64,000 bases of DNA. Origin: Palsa-147 sp036513895 (GTDB lineage Bacteria > Acidobacteriota > Terriglobia > Acidiferrales > UBA7541). The notes under the pieces were generated by a model. That model made no database searches, had not been told where the DNA came from, and worked only from the letters and a program-made list of their open reading frames with translations. The stretch is taken from positions 54,582 through 118,581 of the forward strand of contig DATBYF010000050.1 in the NCBI GenBank assembly GCA_036513895.1. The letters run 5' to 3'. Numbering within the stretch: position 1 is the first letter of the stretch; the number at the start of each line of letters is the position of its first letter. Positions 1 to 10,204 of this stretch are shown one piece after another. Made by a program: the position numbers and the translations under genes.

Positions 1-2838
1 TACAAATCCACCGATGCCGGGGCGACGTGGACAAACATCGGACTTCAAAAAGCTACGAGGATCGCGGCCGTGCTTGTTGACCCGCGCGATCCGAACATCG
101 TGCTCGTTGCGGCTGCCGGTGATATGTCGCCAGGCACGGATCGCGGGGTCTTCAAGACTACTGACGGTGGAAAAACGTGGACGAGGACGCTTCATATTGA
201 CGACCAACTCGGCGCGTACGACATGTGCTTCGATCCCGGCAATCACCGCATCGTCTACGCGACTCTGTGGGCCTTTAGCTTCTCTGTGCCGGGTGCACCT
301 GGTGGACCAAGAAGTGCCGAGGCGAATACGTATAAATCCACGGACGGCGGCTCGAGTTGGACTCCCCTCGGCGGCAATGGATTGCCGCCAATTGGCAAAG
401 GCCGAATCGGCGTCGCGGTAGCGCCCGGAAATCACGGCAAGCGAATCTACGAAATTATGACGCAAGGGCTTTTTCGCACGGATGATGGCGGCCAGAGTTG
501 GCGGCAAATCACGCACGATTCGCGCGTCGTCGGCAATTTTTATTTCAGCCGGGTGTTTGTGGACCCGAAGAATGCGGACATCGTTTGGGTGATGCAGACT
601 GCCGTGTATCGCTCGACGGACGGCGGCCAGACTTTTTCTGCCTTCAAAGGCGCGCCGGGCGGCGACGATTATCACATTTTGTGGATTGATCCGGAAAATT
701 CGCAGCGAATGATTCTCGGCGTGGATCAGGGCGCAACGATTAGCGTGGATGGCGGTCAGACGTGGAGCCTTTGGTACAACCAGCCGACAGGCCAGTTCTA
801 TCACGTTTCGGTGGACAATTATTTTCCGTACCGAGTGTATGGCGACCAGCAGGATAGCGGGACGGCCGTCGTATTGAGCCGGAGCAACAATGGAGAAATC
901 ACGGCGAGCGATTGGTTTTCGATTGGGGGATTTGAGATCGGGCATATCGCGCCCGATCCGCTGGACGCAAATCTCGTCTACTCCATCGGCTGGTATGGCA
1001 CGGTGCTGCGATTCGATCGGGTCACGGGCCAGGTGGCGACGGTGTTCGTGCCTGACGAAAACACGCGCCTGTCGGGCGATGCGCCGCTCCAGTTCTCACC
1101 TATCGACCCGCATACTTTGTATCTCGGCGGGCAGAGATTGCTGAAAACATCCGACGCGGGAGTTACTTGGCAATTTGCCAGTCCCGATCTAACGATAAAA
1201 GCTGCCGAAAAAGACGCGGGCGCAGACAAAGATAAGAGCGAAAAGAAAGACAGCGACGCGCCAAGGCGTCCACAAGGCGCCATCACCGCCCTTGCAATTT
1301 CAACGGCTGCGCCTGGAGAGATGTGGGCGGGAACCTCTAACGACATTGTTCAAGTTTCGCGCGACGCCGGGGCCAATTGGCGCGACGTCACGCCAAAGGA
1401 CCTTCCGCCGAAGACGTCGGTCTGGGACATCGACGTATCTCCCGAACAAGCGTGTGAGGCTTATCTCTCCGTGCGCGCGACCGGCGTGATTGATATGTGG
1501 ATTCTAGGAACGACGCAAGCCTACCTCTATCGCACGCGTGATTGCGGCACGACCTGGGATAAAATCCTGAACGGAATTCCCCCGAACACCCTGATTCGCT
1601 CGATACGCTCTGACACGGTTCGCCACGGCTTGCTGTTTGCAGGCTCGGAGAATGGCGTGTACGTATCATTTGATGATGGGGATCACTGGCAATCGTTGAA
1701 TCTGAATCTTCCGCCGGCGTCGGTGCGCGGCTTGGCCATTCACGGCGATGATCTTGTCGCGGCGACGTTTGGCCGCGGGCTTTGGATTCTGGACGATCTA
1801 ACGCCGTTGCGTCAGTTGTCCGCGGACGTGACGAATGCGCCCGCGCATTTCTTCCAACCGCAAACCGCGCTCCGCATTCGCTGGGATACCAATCCTGATA
1901 CTCCGCTTCCGCCGGAATATCCGGCCGGGCAGAATCCGCCTGATGGCGCGATCCTCGACTATTATCTAAAATCGGCGCCTGCAGGCGAGATTACGCTCTC
2001 GATTTTCGATCACGACCAGCATCTGGTGCGAAAATATTCGAGCGCCGCGCCCGCCGCTGACGACCGGCCTCTCAATGTGCCGGACTATTGGTTCGCGCCG
2101 CCCGCGATGCTGCCCAAAAGCGCCGGTACGAATCGTTTTGTTTGGGATTTGCGATATGCACATCCCAACGTCCTGCCGTACGGTTATTTCGGCGAAGCGC
2201 TCGAGTATGTGGAATTCACTTTGCCGAATGATGCCATTCCCGGCGATACGCCTCGGTTTGAGCCTACCGGCGCGCTCGTCGTACCGGGCGATTACGAAGC
2301 CGTGCTGAATATTGATGGGAAAGAATACCGGCAGGCGGTCAAGGTGGAACTCGATCCGCGCGTGCACGCGACGCAGGATGATCTCTCGCACCAGCTCCAA
2401 TTGGCGCAGCTGATCAATTCCTGGATCGACACGACTTACAACACCCATCAAGATATTCAAACCGTTCGCACGACTCTTGACGCGCGCTCCAAGGCGCTCG
2501 AAGGCAAGCAGGCGAAGGACGCGACCGACGCCATTGCAGCGCTCGACAAAACTCTCGCAGGCCTCGAGCGCGGCGATGATTCGGTTCGCGGCTTCGGTCC
2601 TGAGAATCGCGATCTGACGCGGGTCTTCGAAATGGTGGAGAGCGGCGATGCGAACCCAACTGCTACGGCGCGAGCGGCCGCTAGTGATATTTGCGTAGCC
2701 ATAAACAAGAACCTCGCTGCGTGGCGCAAGGCGGCCGGCGAAAACATTCCCCAGCTCAATACGCTGTTGCAGAAATACAGCGTTGATCCGCTGGCCGCGC
2801 CCGCCAGCGTACCAGCCGATATTTCGTGTGGTGAGTAA
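1..2838 (+). CDS. BNR/sortilin-type beta-propeller protein, 5' end outside window
   Basis: The frame is open from base 1, so the true start lies upstream of the window; 945 residues are visible. At least ten Asp-box motifs are spread over the first 540 visible residues (for example STDAGATW, TTDGGKTW, STDGGSSW, TDDGGQSW, SVDGGQTW, TRDCGTTW), which is the signature of BNR/sortilin-like multi-blade propellers. A low-complexity Lys/Asp/Glu stretch near codon 405 separates two propeller parts. The last 300 residues are non-propeller and resemble the C-terminal region of the large extracellular proteins often annotated as 'glycosyl hydrolase' in Acidobacteriota, although no catalytic residue can be named. 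Probably exported and involved in binding or degrading polymers; substrate unknown. The family assignment is firm, the enzymatic label is not. Confidence 0.85.
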   Translation, partial: YKSTDAGATWTNIGLQKATRIAAVLVDPRDPNIVLVAAAGDMSPGTDRGVFKTTDGGKTWTRTLHIDDQLGAYDMCFDPGNHRIVYATLWAFSFSVPGAPGGPRSAEANTYKSTDGGSSWTPLGGNGLPPIGKGRIGVAVAPGNHGKRIYEIMTQGLFRTDDGGQSWRQITHDSRVVGNFYFSRVFVDPKNADIVWVMQTAVYRSTDGGQTFSAFKGAPGGDDYHILWIDPENSQRMILGVDQGATISVDGGQTWSLWYNQPTGQFYHVSVDNYFPYRVYGDQQDSGTAVVLSRSNNGEITASDWFSIGGFEIGHIAPDPLDANLVYSIGWYGTVLRFDRVTGQVATVFVPDENTRLSGDAPLQFSPIDPHTLYLGGQRLLKTSDAGVTWQFASPDLTIKAAEKDAGADKDKSEKKDSDAPRRPQGAITALAISTAAPGEMWAGTSNDIVQVSRDAGANWRDVTPKDLPPKTSVWDIDVSPEQACEAYLSVRATGVIDMWILGTTQAYLYRTRDCGTTWDKILNGIPPNTLIRSIRSDTVRHGLLFAGSENGVYVSFDDGDHWQSLNLNLPPASVRGLAIHGDDLVAATFGRGLWILDDLTPLRQLSADVTNAPAHFFQPQTALRIRWDTNPDTPLPPEYPAGQNPPDGAILDYYLKSAPAGEITLSIFDHDQHLVRKYSSAAPAADDRPLNVPDYWFAPPAMLPKSAGTNRFVWDLRYAHPNVLPYGYFGEALEYVEFTLPNDAIPGDTPRFEPTGALVVPGDYEAVLNIDGKEYRQAVKVELDPRVHATQDDLSHQLQLAQLINSWIDTTYNTHQDIQTVRTTLDARSKALEGKQAKDATDAIAALDKTLAGLERGDDSVRGFGPENRDLTRVFEMVESGDANPTATARAAASDICVAINKNLAAWRKAAGENIPQLNTLLQKYSVDPLAAPASVPADISCGE

Positions 2839-2913
2839 TCTCCGGAAGATTGATGGAAATCGCGCGGAGCAAAGGCTGCCGCTCGGGCCGACATTTTTGT
2901 TACGATGTGGCAC

Positions 2914-3780
2914 ATGAAACCTAAGCGAACTTGGACCTTCGCGCTTTTTGCGTTGTTCTTACTCGCCGTTGCCTCGGCGTCGATTGTATCCGCGGCGGGC
3001 GCGCAAACGGGCTCTGTCGAATTTGTCGCGCGGGCAACACCGTCAAGCGGAGTGGCCGAGCCGATTCGTGGCCTGCCTTTTTATCTCCTGAGTAAAAGTT
3101 ACGTTGATATTCGAAAGGAAGCTGAGGCAAGCCAGCCGCCGCCCGACCTCGACGCATACGTGGACAAGCTCGACGTTTCCATTCAGTTAAAAGCCTGGAT
3201 GAAGAAAAACAAGACCTTGTCGATCTCGGGCGAGGACTTCATCAAGCAGCTAACGGTTTCGGACATCATGAACGTCCCGGAGTTTTTCAAGGCGTACGTC
3301 GAGCGCAACGCGGGCGATCAATCCATCAAATTTCCACAGCCGAAATACACGCCTCGCGATATGCAGAAAAATCCTGAGCGCTACGAGAAATTGCATCAGG
3401 AATATCTCGACTCGGTTCGCAAATTCTTGACGGCAAATCCCGACAGCACGTCAGGAATGGACCTCAGCCTCGACGCAATCGATCCGGGGCCCGCATGGCG
3501 TTCCCTTGTGGCCAAACGCGACCCGGCCGTGAACAGCCGCGCGCTTGAACTTGCGCAGACTCGCTATTTGGTTGCGAAGACTGAGACCGATCTCGAGGGT
3601 CGCGGGGCATTGCGCGGAGTTGCGCCGGGAAATTATTGGCTCGGTACGCTTGAGATTTACGCGACGATTGGCGACGCTCGGCTGCAATGGGATGCGCCTG
3701 TGCGCGTCAGTGCGGGGAAGACCGCGTATCTCGAGCTGACGAATTCGAACGCCGCTGAATCGCACAGCGCCTCTCACTAA
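2914..3780 (+). CDS. Secreted protein of unknown function
   Basis: Encodes 288 residues. A signal peptide is clear: basic KPKR start, a hydrophobic stretch ending ASIVSAAGAQ, with likely cleavage near AGA. ATG at 2914 was preferred over an ATG three codons upstream because it puts the positive residues directly before the hydrophobic core. The mature part has a first segment ending around VEPI-RGLPFYLL, a helical middle with many Lys and Glu, and a C-terminal beta-rich stretch around PGNYWLGTLEIYATIGDARLQ that resembles a carboxypeptidase-regulatory-like or transthyretin-like sandwich. No catalytic motif is seen. It starts 75 bases after the BNR protein on the same strand and probably shares its transcript. 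Function not recognised. Confidence 0.8.
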   Translation: MKPKRTWTFALFALFLLAVASASIVSAAGAQTGSVEFVARATPSSGVAEPIRGLPFYLLSKSYVDIRKEAEASQPPPDLDAYVDKLDVSIQLKAWMKKNKTLSISGEDFIKQLTVSDIMNVPEFFKAYVERNAGDQSIKFPQPKYTPRDMQKNPERYEKLHQEYLDSVRKFLTANPDSTSGMDLSLDAIDPGPAWRSLVAKRDPAVNSRALELAQTRYLVAKTETDLEGRGALRGVAPGNYWLGTLEIYATIGDARLQWDAPVRVSAGKTAYLELTNSNAAESHSASH

Positions 3781-3797
3781 TACCGCTTCGATTGCGA

Positions 3798-4358
3798 ATG
3801 CCGGACGATCCCATCATCTTTAAGCTTGCATCAGCCGATTCGAACGCTCGAGAGAGTGCCGCTGCCGAGATTTTCGCCAAGGGCCGAGCGCTTGCTGAGC
3901 CGATCCTCGCCGTTTGGCTGCAAGATCCTCCTTTACGCGCCAATTTCAACGACGGAAAGCCTCAAATGACGGTCGGCGTTGCGGTGCTGTCTGAAACTTT
4001 CGCCAGAATTCGTGCGGCAAACGGAAATCCGTCCCTCGCCGATGTCCCGCCGGATCAGGACGCGATCGAATTCGAACTTCGTTTTGCCGGTGGCATACAG
4101 CTCGACATTCTCACGACGAACACGCCCGGCGGCACGGGAGCTATAGCACGATTCCTTGACAAATTTGGCGAGGGCATTCAGCAGGTTGAACTCGACGTGA
4201 AGAGCGTGGACAAAGCAATGGAGATTCTGCGGACACATTTCAATCTTGCGCCACTTTATCCCGCAACCCGTGCCGGCGCGGATAGAACGCGTGTAAATTT
4301 TTTCCTGGCGAGCCGCCCCGACGGCCGGAAAGTCTTAATTGAGCTCGTCGAGAAGTAG
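3798..4358 (+). CDS. VOC-superfamily-like protein
   Basis: Encodes 186 residues from ATG at 3798 (a TTG two codons upstream is in frame, but ATG is preferred). The stretch after residue 90 (FAGGIQLDILTTN, then GAIARFLDKFGEGIQQVELDV and a helix with KAMEIL) matches the betaalphabetabetabeta pattern of vicinal-oxygen-chelate folds such as methylmalonyl-CoA epimerase. The usual metal triad of one His and two Glu is not complete: the expected His is replaced by Gln in IQQVELDV. It may therefore be a binding protein rather than an enzyme. It follows the secreted gene closely (18 bases) and ends 11 bases before the convergent GH63-like gene. Fold call is moderate; a function cannot be given. Confidence 0.7.
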   Translation: MPDDPIIFKLASADSNARESAAAEIFAKGRALAEPILAVWLQDPPLRANFNDGKPQMTVGVAVLSETFARIRAANGNPSLADVPPDQDAIEFELRFAGGIQLDILTTNTPGGTGAIARFLDKFGEGIQQVELDVKSVDKAMEILRTHFNLAPLYPATRAGADRTRVNFFLASRPDGRKVLIELVEK

Positions 4359-4369
4359 CCGAGTCGCCG

Positions 4370-7036
4370 CTATTCCCCGCTCTGTTCCAAAAGTTTTGCC
4401 ACCAGAGCGGACCAGCCCGTCTGATGATTCGCGCCGAGGCCGGCGCCGTTGTCGCCATTAAAATACTCGTGAAATAGAATTAAGTCGCGCCAGTACGGAT
4501 CGTTCTGAAATTTCTCGATGTTTCCGTAGACGGCCCGCTTACCATCGCGACGCAGAAAGATGTGCGATATTCTCCTGGAAAGCTCTTGCGAGGCTTCCCA
4601 CAACGTCATCAATTTGCCCGATCCTGTCGGGCACTCCACCTTTAAAGCGCTTCCATAGTAGTAGTCGTAGCGCTGCAGCGCTTCGATCACCATAAAATTC
4701 ATCTGCACCCAGATGGGGCCTCGCCAATTTGAATTGCCGCCGAAGAGATTCGACGTCGACTCAGCCGGCTCGTAATCTACCATGTGCTCGGTGTCGTCCA
4801 GCTTCAGCATGTAGGGATTCTTCTCGTGCACCTTGGAGAGGGAGCGGATGCCGTAGGGCGAGAGAAACTCATTTTCATCGAGCATGTAGCGGAGAATTCG
4901 GACGAGCCTTTCCCGATTTACGAGTGCCATGAGCCGGCGAACGCCGCCGCTTTTTGAGCGCTGGCTCATGTCCATGTGCTTCGCCGTATCCGCATGATGA
5001 TCGAGATACCACTGCGCGCGCTTCAGGAAACCTTTGCGCGACTCCACGTCTTCGGGTTCGATCGTATGAACGGCGAAAATCGGGATCAGACCGACCATCG
5101 AGCGAACTTTCATCGTGAGATGCTCGCCACCCGGCGCGCGAAGGACGTCATAATAGAAACCATCCCCCTCATCCCACAGGCCATTCTGCTGCCCGCCAAT
5201 GTTGTTCATCGCGTCCGCGATATGAACGCAATGCTCGAAGAATTTACTCGCCAGGTCCTCATACGCGGGATTTTCTTTCGCTAGCTCGAGTGCGATCCCC
5301 ATCATGGTAAGCGAGTAACTCATCATCCAGCTGGTGCTGTCGGATTGTTCGATGTGAATCCCGCCGGGGAGCGGACGAGAGCGATCGAATACGCCGATGT
5401 TGTCAAGTCCGAGAAAACCGCCTTCAAAAATATTCAGTCCGTCGGGATCCTGGCGGTTCACCCACCAAGTGAAATTCAATAGAAGTTTCTGAAAGACGCG
5501 CTCGAGGAAGTTGCGATCCGACCGGCCCCGTAGGCGCCGGTCGATCTGATAGACACGCATCGCCGCACTGGCGAAAACCGGCGGATTTTCATCATCGAAC
5601 GACCACTCGTAAGCAGGCAGCTTGCCGTTAGGGTGCATGTACCATTCGCGAACAAATAAAAGCAGCTGGCTCTTGGCGTACTCAGGATCGATGAGCGCCA
5701 TTGCAATACAATGGAATGCGAGGTCCCACCCCGCGTACCACGGATACTCCCATTTGTCCGGCATCGAAATTACGTCGGAGTTGTAGAGATGCTTCCAGTT
5801 GTGGTTGCGGCCAGTCAGCCGCTGGGGTGGCGGCACGGGCTGGGTGGGGTCGCCATCGAGCCAGCGAGCAACCTCGTAGTGATAGCACTCCTTGTTCCAA
5901 AGGAGTCCCGCGAGCGCCTGACGCGAGACTTGCTTCGCGTCATCGGACATCGGATGGCGGCTGATGTGCGCGTAGAAATCATCCGCTTCGTTCTGTCGCA
6001 GCTCAAAGAGATCGTCGAAACTTTTGCCAAATGCCGCATCCGAAGTGAGGCCATTCGCGAGCGCCTGATCTGTGAGTCGAAGGCGCATTTCACACTTTCC
6101 GCCGGGCGGAATTTCGAGCCGGAAATGCGCGGCGGCCTTTGTGCCGGTTTGCGCGGGATTTATCGCGGCCTTGTCACCATGCACGATGTATTCGTGAAAT
6201 GCGTCCTTCACAAAAGGAGTTCGATTCTGCGCGCCGTAGAGGCGTTTCGCATTCGTCTCGTTCTCCGTGAAAAGCAATTCTGGCGCGCCTTGTATCAGCA
6301 GCCATCGCTTGCCGTAATCAGGTTGCTCGAGTTCGATCACTTCTATGCCGGCGGGTCCGGACAATTTACGCAATCCGGGCCGGGCGTCACTCGGCATCGT
6401 ATTTCCCCAGTCCCATTTATTTCGGAACCATAGCGTCGGCAGGAGATGCAGCTTTGCGGCGTCGGGCCCGCGATTCCATGCCGTAACGCGGACCAATATG
6501 TCCTCGACCGAAACTTTGGCGTACTCGATGAAAATATCGAAGTAGCGGTTCTCGTTGAATATTCCCGTATCCATCAACTCGAATTCGGGGTCGTTGCGCG
6601 AACGGTGCGCATTCTCTTCGACCAACTGTTCATACGGAAATTGCGATTGAGGATATTTGTAGAGGTATTTCAGATACGCGCTCGTCGGCGTCGCATCGAG
6701 GTAAAAATAATACTCCTTCACGTCCTCGCCATGATTGCCCTCCAGGTTGGTGAGCCCGAAGAGACGTTCCTTCAGAATTGGATCGCGCTCATTCCAGAAT
6801 GCCATGGCGAAGCAGATGCGCTGGTGCCGGTCGCAAAGACCCGCGATGCCATCTTCACCCCAGCGGTAGGCGCGCGAACGGGCGTGATCATGCGGAAAAT
6901 AATTCCAGGCATCGCCGTCCGCGCTGTAATCCTCGCGGACAGTTCCCCACTGGCGCTCGGAGAGATACGGTCCCCAGCGCTTCCAATGGGTCTTTCGCTC
7001 GTGCGATTCCTGTAGCCGTTGTTCTTCTGCCGTCAT
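4370..7036 (-). CDS. GH63-like glycosidase (MGH1-like domain)
   Basis: Encodes 888 residues, the usual size for bacterial GH63-like enzymes. The N-terminal part (about 1-330) is a beta-rich domain beginning RLQESHERKTHWKRWGPYLS. The catalytic (alpha/alpha)6 barrel occupies roughly 370-885 and carries EYPWYAGWDLAFHC near residue 435, where the Asp is the probable general acid by analogy with GH63, and NSNWRGPIWVQMNFMVIEAL near 770. These enzymes hydrolyse alpha-glucosidic bonds; bacterial relatives act on small alpha-glucosides or glucosylglycerate, but the substrate cannot be inferred here. No signal peptide is visible, so it is probably cytoplasmic. It is divergent from the membrane protein at 7275, with 238 bases between them. 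Confidence 0.88.
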   Translation of the reverse strand: MTAEEQRLQESHERKTHWKRWGPYLSERQWGTVREDYSADGDAWNYFPHDHARSRAYRWGEDGIAGLCDRHQRICFAMAFWNERDPILKERLFGLTNLEGNHGEDVKEYYFYLDATPTSAYLKYLYKYPQSQFPYEQLVEENAHRSRNDPEFELMDTGIFNENRYFDIFIEYAKVSVEDILVRVTAWNRGPDAAKLHLLPTLWFRNKWDWGNTMPSDARPGLRKLSGPAGIEVIELEQPDYGKRWLLIQGAPELLFTENETNAKRLYGAQNRTPFVKDAFHEYIVHGDKAAINPAQTGTKAAAHFRLEIPPGGKCEMRLRLTDQALANGLTSDAAFGKSFDDLFELRQNEADDFYAHISRHPMSDDAKQVSRQALAGLLWNKECYHYEVARWLDGDPTQPVPPPQRLTGRNHNWKHLYNSDVISMPDKWEYPWYAGWDLAFHCIAMALIDPEYAKSQLLLFVREWYMHPNGKLPAYEWSFDDENPPVFASAAMRVYQIDRRLRGRSDRNFLERVFQKLLLNFTWWVNRQDPDGLNIFEGGFLGLDNIGVFDRSRPLPGGIHIEQSDSTSWMMSYSLTMMGIALELAKENPAYEDLASKFFEHCVHIADAMNNIGGQQNGLWDEGDGFYYDVLRAPGGEHLTMKVRSMVGLIPIFAVHTIEPEDVESRKGFLKRAQWYLDHHADTAKHMDMSQRSKSGGVRRLMALVNRERLVRILRYMLDENEFLSPYGIRSLSKVHEKNPYMLKLDDTEHMVDYEPAESTSNLFGGNSNWRGPIWVQMNFMVIEALQRYDYYYGSALKVECPTGSGKLMTLWEASQELSRRISHIFLRRDGKRAVYGNIEKFQNDPYWRDLILFHEYFNGDNGAGLGANHQTGWSALVAKLLEQSGE

Positions 7037-7274
7037 CTGTGTCCTGAATTATCCTTTTGCGATGCCCGAACGCTCGAGTGGCTGCGCGAGCGCGCGTTCT
7101 GCGGCGTTTCACTTTACCGATATGCGAGCACACAATTCAAGCCGCGCTATCCTGCGGATCAATTTTAAGATTTGCGACCCCCTGGACTGACTAATGGGAC
7201 GGTGCCCGGAGTATCGTGCTGGCGAACCGCACTGGCGAACGGGGCGCTGATTCTGTATCCTCTGCGCCTCAGAC

Positions 7275-8975
7275 ATGAGCGACGCGATTTGGTCCAATAG
7301 CTCCAGCCGCCTGCGCGATATCTTCAACCACGAGGTGCACCACCACAATCGCTCGTCGTTCGCGTTCATCTGGGTCGCAGCGGCTGCGACGATTGTCGTC
7401 TCCCCGCAATTTTTTCTCGGCAACGCATCTGGCCACGACATTCAATTCCATCTGGCATCCTGGATGGAAGTTGTCCAACAGTGGCGCCAGGGAATTCTGT
7501 ATCCGCGTTGGGCTGAGTGGGCAAATTTCGGATATGGCGAGCCGCGATTCATTTTCTATCCGCCGGTATCATGGCTGCTCGGCGCTGCCTTGGGCCTGAT
7601 TTTGCCTTGGAGAATGGTGCCGGGTGCGTTCATCTGGGTTGCGCTGGTACTTGCAGGTACGTGCATGCATCGTCTCGCGCGCGCGTGGCTGCGACCGCAG
7701 GATGCGATTGCCGCCGCCGTGCTATACACCGTCAATCCTTACCATCTCGTGATCGTTTATTACCGCAGCGATTTTGCGGAGCTGCTCGCGAGCGCCTTCT
7801 TCCCTCTGCTGATTCTCCAGATGCTTCTGCTGGCGCGCGAGGGTTCGCGCCGCATTCCTCGTTTTGCAATCGTGTTCGCGTTGATTTGGCTGGCGAACGC
7901 GCCAGCCGCCGTGATTGCAACGTACTCGGTAGCCGTGATCGTCGTTTCGGAGATTGTGTTGAGCCGGTCGCTGAAGCCCGTTTTGCAGGCCGCGGTTGCA
8001 GGAGCGTCGGGCTTTGCGCTTGCGGCCTTTTACATTGTGCCCGCCGTTGTTGAGCAGCGATGGGTGGAAATCTCGCAGGCGCTCGCACCCGAGTTGCAGC
8101 CATGGCGCAATTTCCTGTTCATACATGCCGACGACCCCGAGTTTGTTCTGTTCAATTTAAAAGTGTCTGGGGTCGCGCTGCTTGTCATAGCCGTCTTCGC
8201 AATTGCGGCGGTGTTGGCAGCGCGGCACCGCGGAAGCGCACCCGGAGTGTTCTGTTCGCTAGTTGCACTCGGATTCGTTTCTGTGATCTTGATGTTTCCG
8301 TGGACTGCGTGGCTCTGGCGGCATGTCCCCGAACTTGCGTTCGTTCAATTTCCATGGCGATGGTTGGCACCGCTCGATGTGGTCGCGGTATTTTTCTTTT
8401 GTGCAGCGATTGCGGCGTTGAAACGCCGCTGGATTGCCTGGAGCCTTGCGGCGATCGTTCTCGCGGCCCTCGGCGCGTGGATGACCACGAACAACTGGTG
8501 GGACGATCAGGATGCGCCATTTGTGGCGGACTCCATCGCATCAGGCGCGGGTTATCAGGGAACCGACGAATACCAGCCGCTCGGTTGCGACCGCACTGAC
8601 CTCCCTGACAATCCGCAGCGCGCGACGCTCATTGATCCGCAGACCAAAGCTGTTCTGCCGGCCGCTGGCGTTCAGTTGAACATCGACGCGTGGACAGGGG
8701 AACATAAAATCGTGGCCCTATATACGACTCGCCCTGCGACGCTTGTGCTCGAGCTCATTGCCTATCCTGCATGGCGCGCCACCGTAAACGGCACGCCTGC
8801 CGCAATTCAACCGCTGCCCGATACGGCTATCGTATCGCTGGCTCTGCCCGCGGGATCAAGCCGCGTTGATTTGAAATTCATGCGAACTCGAGATCGAGCT
8901 CTGGGCGCATTGATTTCGATTGCGGCAGGAATTTGCTTCCTGCTATTTGAGTGCTCGCGCGGAAGGCGAATGTGA
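7275..8975 (+). CDS. Multispanning membrane protein, 6-PTPS-related domain family
   Basis: Encodes 566 residues with an N-terminal cytoplasmic stretch, then about 10-12 hydrophobic helices between residues 30 and 410, and a C-terminal soluble beta domain followed by a final helix near 545-560. The early motif HDIQFHLASWMEVVQQWRQG followed by GEPRFIFYPPVSWLLG is typical of the '6-pyruvoyl-tetrahydropterin synthase related' membrane proteins, a group related in topology to GT-C glycosyltransferases that act on lipid-linked sugars. The Asp in HDIQFH early in the first loop fits the GT-C catalytic Asp. Probably transfers sugar or reshapes glycans on the periplasmic face; donor and acceptor unknown. 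The end is 18 bases from the convergent HpnI-like gene. Confidence 0.82.
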   Translation: MSDAIWSNSSSRLRDIFNHEVHHHNRSSFAFIWVAAAATIVVSPQFFLGNASGHDIQFHLASWMEVVQQWRQGILYPRWAEWANFGYGEPRFIFYPPVSWLLGAALGLILPWRMVPGAFIWVALVLAGTCMHRLARAWLRPQDAIAAAVLYTVNPYHLVIVYYRSDFAELLASAFFPLLILQMLLLAREGSRRIPRFAIVFALIWLANAPAAVIATYSVAVIVVSEIVLSRSLKPVLQAAVAGASGFALAAFYIVPAVVEQRWVEISQALAPELQPWRNFLFIHADDPEFVLFNLKVSGVALLVIAVFAIAAVLAARHRGSAPGVFCSLVALGFVSVILMFPWTAWLWRHVPELAFVQFPWRWLAPLDVVAVFFFCAAIAALKRRWIAWSLAAIVLAALGAWMTTNNWWDDQDAPFVADSIASGAGYQGTDEYQPLGCDRTDLPDNPQRATLIDPQTKAVLPAAGVQLNIDAWTGEHKIVALYTTRPATLVLELIAYPAWRATVNGTPAAIQPLPDTAIVSLALPAGSSRVDLKFMRTRDRALGALISIAAGICFLLFECSRGRRM

Positions 8976-8993
8976 TGCCTTGCGGAATTCTCG

Positions 8994-10196
8994 CTACGAA
9001 GTCTGATGTTCGCCAGTGCCCGTCTTTCGAAGCACGATGCGATCGCCCTTGAGTTCGTAACGGCTATCGCGCCAGACGGCCTTCGCGGCCGAGTAGCTTG
9101 CGCACCAAACGACGAATCCAAGCAGATCGCGCACCGGATAGAGCCAAAACGCCCTCCGCGCGGCCGGATCGCGCACTACCGTCCAGCCAACAATCCACGC
9201 TTCCAGCATTCGATTCAGCAACGCAAGGCCGAGAAACGCCACTCCGATCCCAACATGGCCAAGAAACGCAGCCGCAACGAAGCCGAGAATGCCATACGGC
9301 ATCGCGAAAATCAGGCCTTCGCCAAAATGTCCCTTCGGCCGCGAATAGCGCGTGGATTTCGCCCATCGCAGTTGGTTGTCCCACATTCGGCGAAATGTGG
9401 GCTGGCTCACGATGTGATTGATTACGTGACTGGAGAGCACCACGCGATACCCAGACTTTTCAATTAGATTGCCGATCATGAAATCGTTCGCGAAATAATC
9501 ACCCAACACTGAGTAGCCCCCAATCTTTTCGAGCGCGTCCTTGCGGACAGCGATCGTCGGCCCCAGCCCAAATTTCATGCCTTCGAGAAGATTGGCGACG
9601 AGCACACCTGCCGTCATTTCCACCGACATTCCGATCGCCGTCTCGCCGGACCAAAATCCGCTTAGATTCTTGCCGCGATACACACACGTAACCATGCCAA
9701 CTCTGGGATCGAGCAGCGGAGCGACTACTTCGCGCAAATAATTCGGCGAAACTTCGACGTCACTGTCGCTGGTTACCAGAATTTCATACGCGGCGACCTG
9801 CGACATTCGATAGAAGCAATAAGCCGGCGGATTTGGCCACGGCGGCTTGCCTGTGACGAGAATTTGGCAGCGAATGCGCGGATATCGCGCTGCAATCTCT
9901 CGGATCACGCCGATGGCTGCGTCATCGGCTTCGTCGGCGGCAAATAGAATTTCGTATGACGGATAGTCCTGGCGAAAGAAGCTTTCGATATTTTCCTTCA
10001 AATTTGTTTCGAGGCCGTGGACGGGCTTTAGCACCGAGACAGCAGGCAGCCGATCATTCCCCGGGATCGAATTCTTCGCTTCGCGCGCGTCGGCGCGAAA
10101 CCGAAGAGTTCCGATAAGCACGAGAATAAGAAAAATACCGGATGAAAGCGTGCCGATCGTGGCTACGGCAATCGCGAAATAGAGAATCAGATGAAT
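8994..10196 (-). CDS. HpnI-like / GT21 membrane glycosyltransferase, probable ATT start
   Basis: The first conventional in-frame start is GTG at 10121, but the frame continues upstream and encodes a hydrophobic helix (LILYFAIAVATIGTLSSGIF) that relatives have as their N-terminal membrane anchor. The best start is therefore ATT at 10196-10194, eight bases after a perfect AAGGAG (10205-10210); this gives 400 residues. The GT-A core shows VSVLKPVHGLE, the metal-binding SDSDVEV, NDFMIG and the NQLRW motif of GT21 and HpnI enzymes, then three or four C-terminal membrane helices. HpnI attaches N-acetylglucosamine to bacteriohopanetetrol; this copy lies after a heptose operon and differs from the hopanoid-linked copy at 18904, so another acceptor lipid is possible. 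Confidence 0.85.
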   Translation of the reverse strand: MHLILYFAIAVATIGTLSSGIFLILVLIGTLRFRADAREAKNSIPGNDRLPAVSVLKPVHGLETNLKENIESFFRQDYPSYEILFAADEADDAAIGVIREIAARYPRIRCQILVTGKPPWPNPPAYCFYRMSQVAAYEILVTSDSDVEVSPNYLREVVAPLLDPRVGMVTCVYRGKNLSGFWSGETAIGMSVEMTAGVLVANLLEGMKFGLGPTIAVRKDALEKIGGYSVLGDYFANDFMIGNLIEKSGYRVVLSSHVINHIVSQPTFRRMWDNQLRWAKSTRYSRPKGHFGEGLIFAMPYGILGFVAAAFLGHVGIGVAFLGLALLNRMLEAWIVGWTVVRDPAARRAFWLYPVRDLLGFVVWCASYSAAKAVWRDSRYELKGDRIVLRKTGTGEHQTS

Positions 10197-10204
10197 GGAA
10201 AGTA

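Noticed and set aside
1966..2913. 315-codon minus-strand frame
   Set aside because: Lies antisense within the BNR-propeller gene; no family features.
8994..10196. Second copy of hpnI as a simple duplication
   Set aside because: The two proteins share family motifs but differ strongly along the chain, so they are distant paralogues and not a recent duplication.
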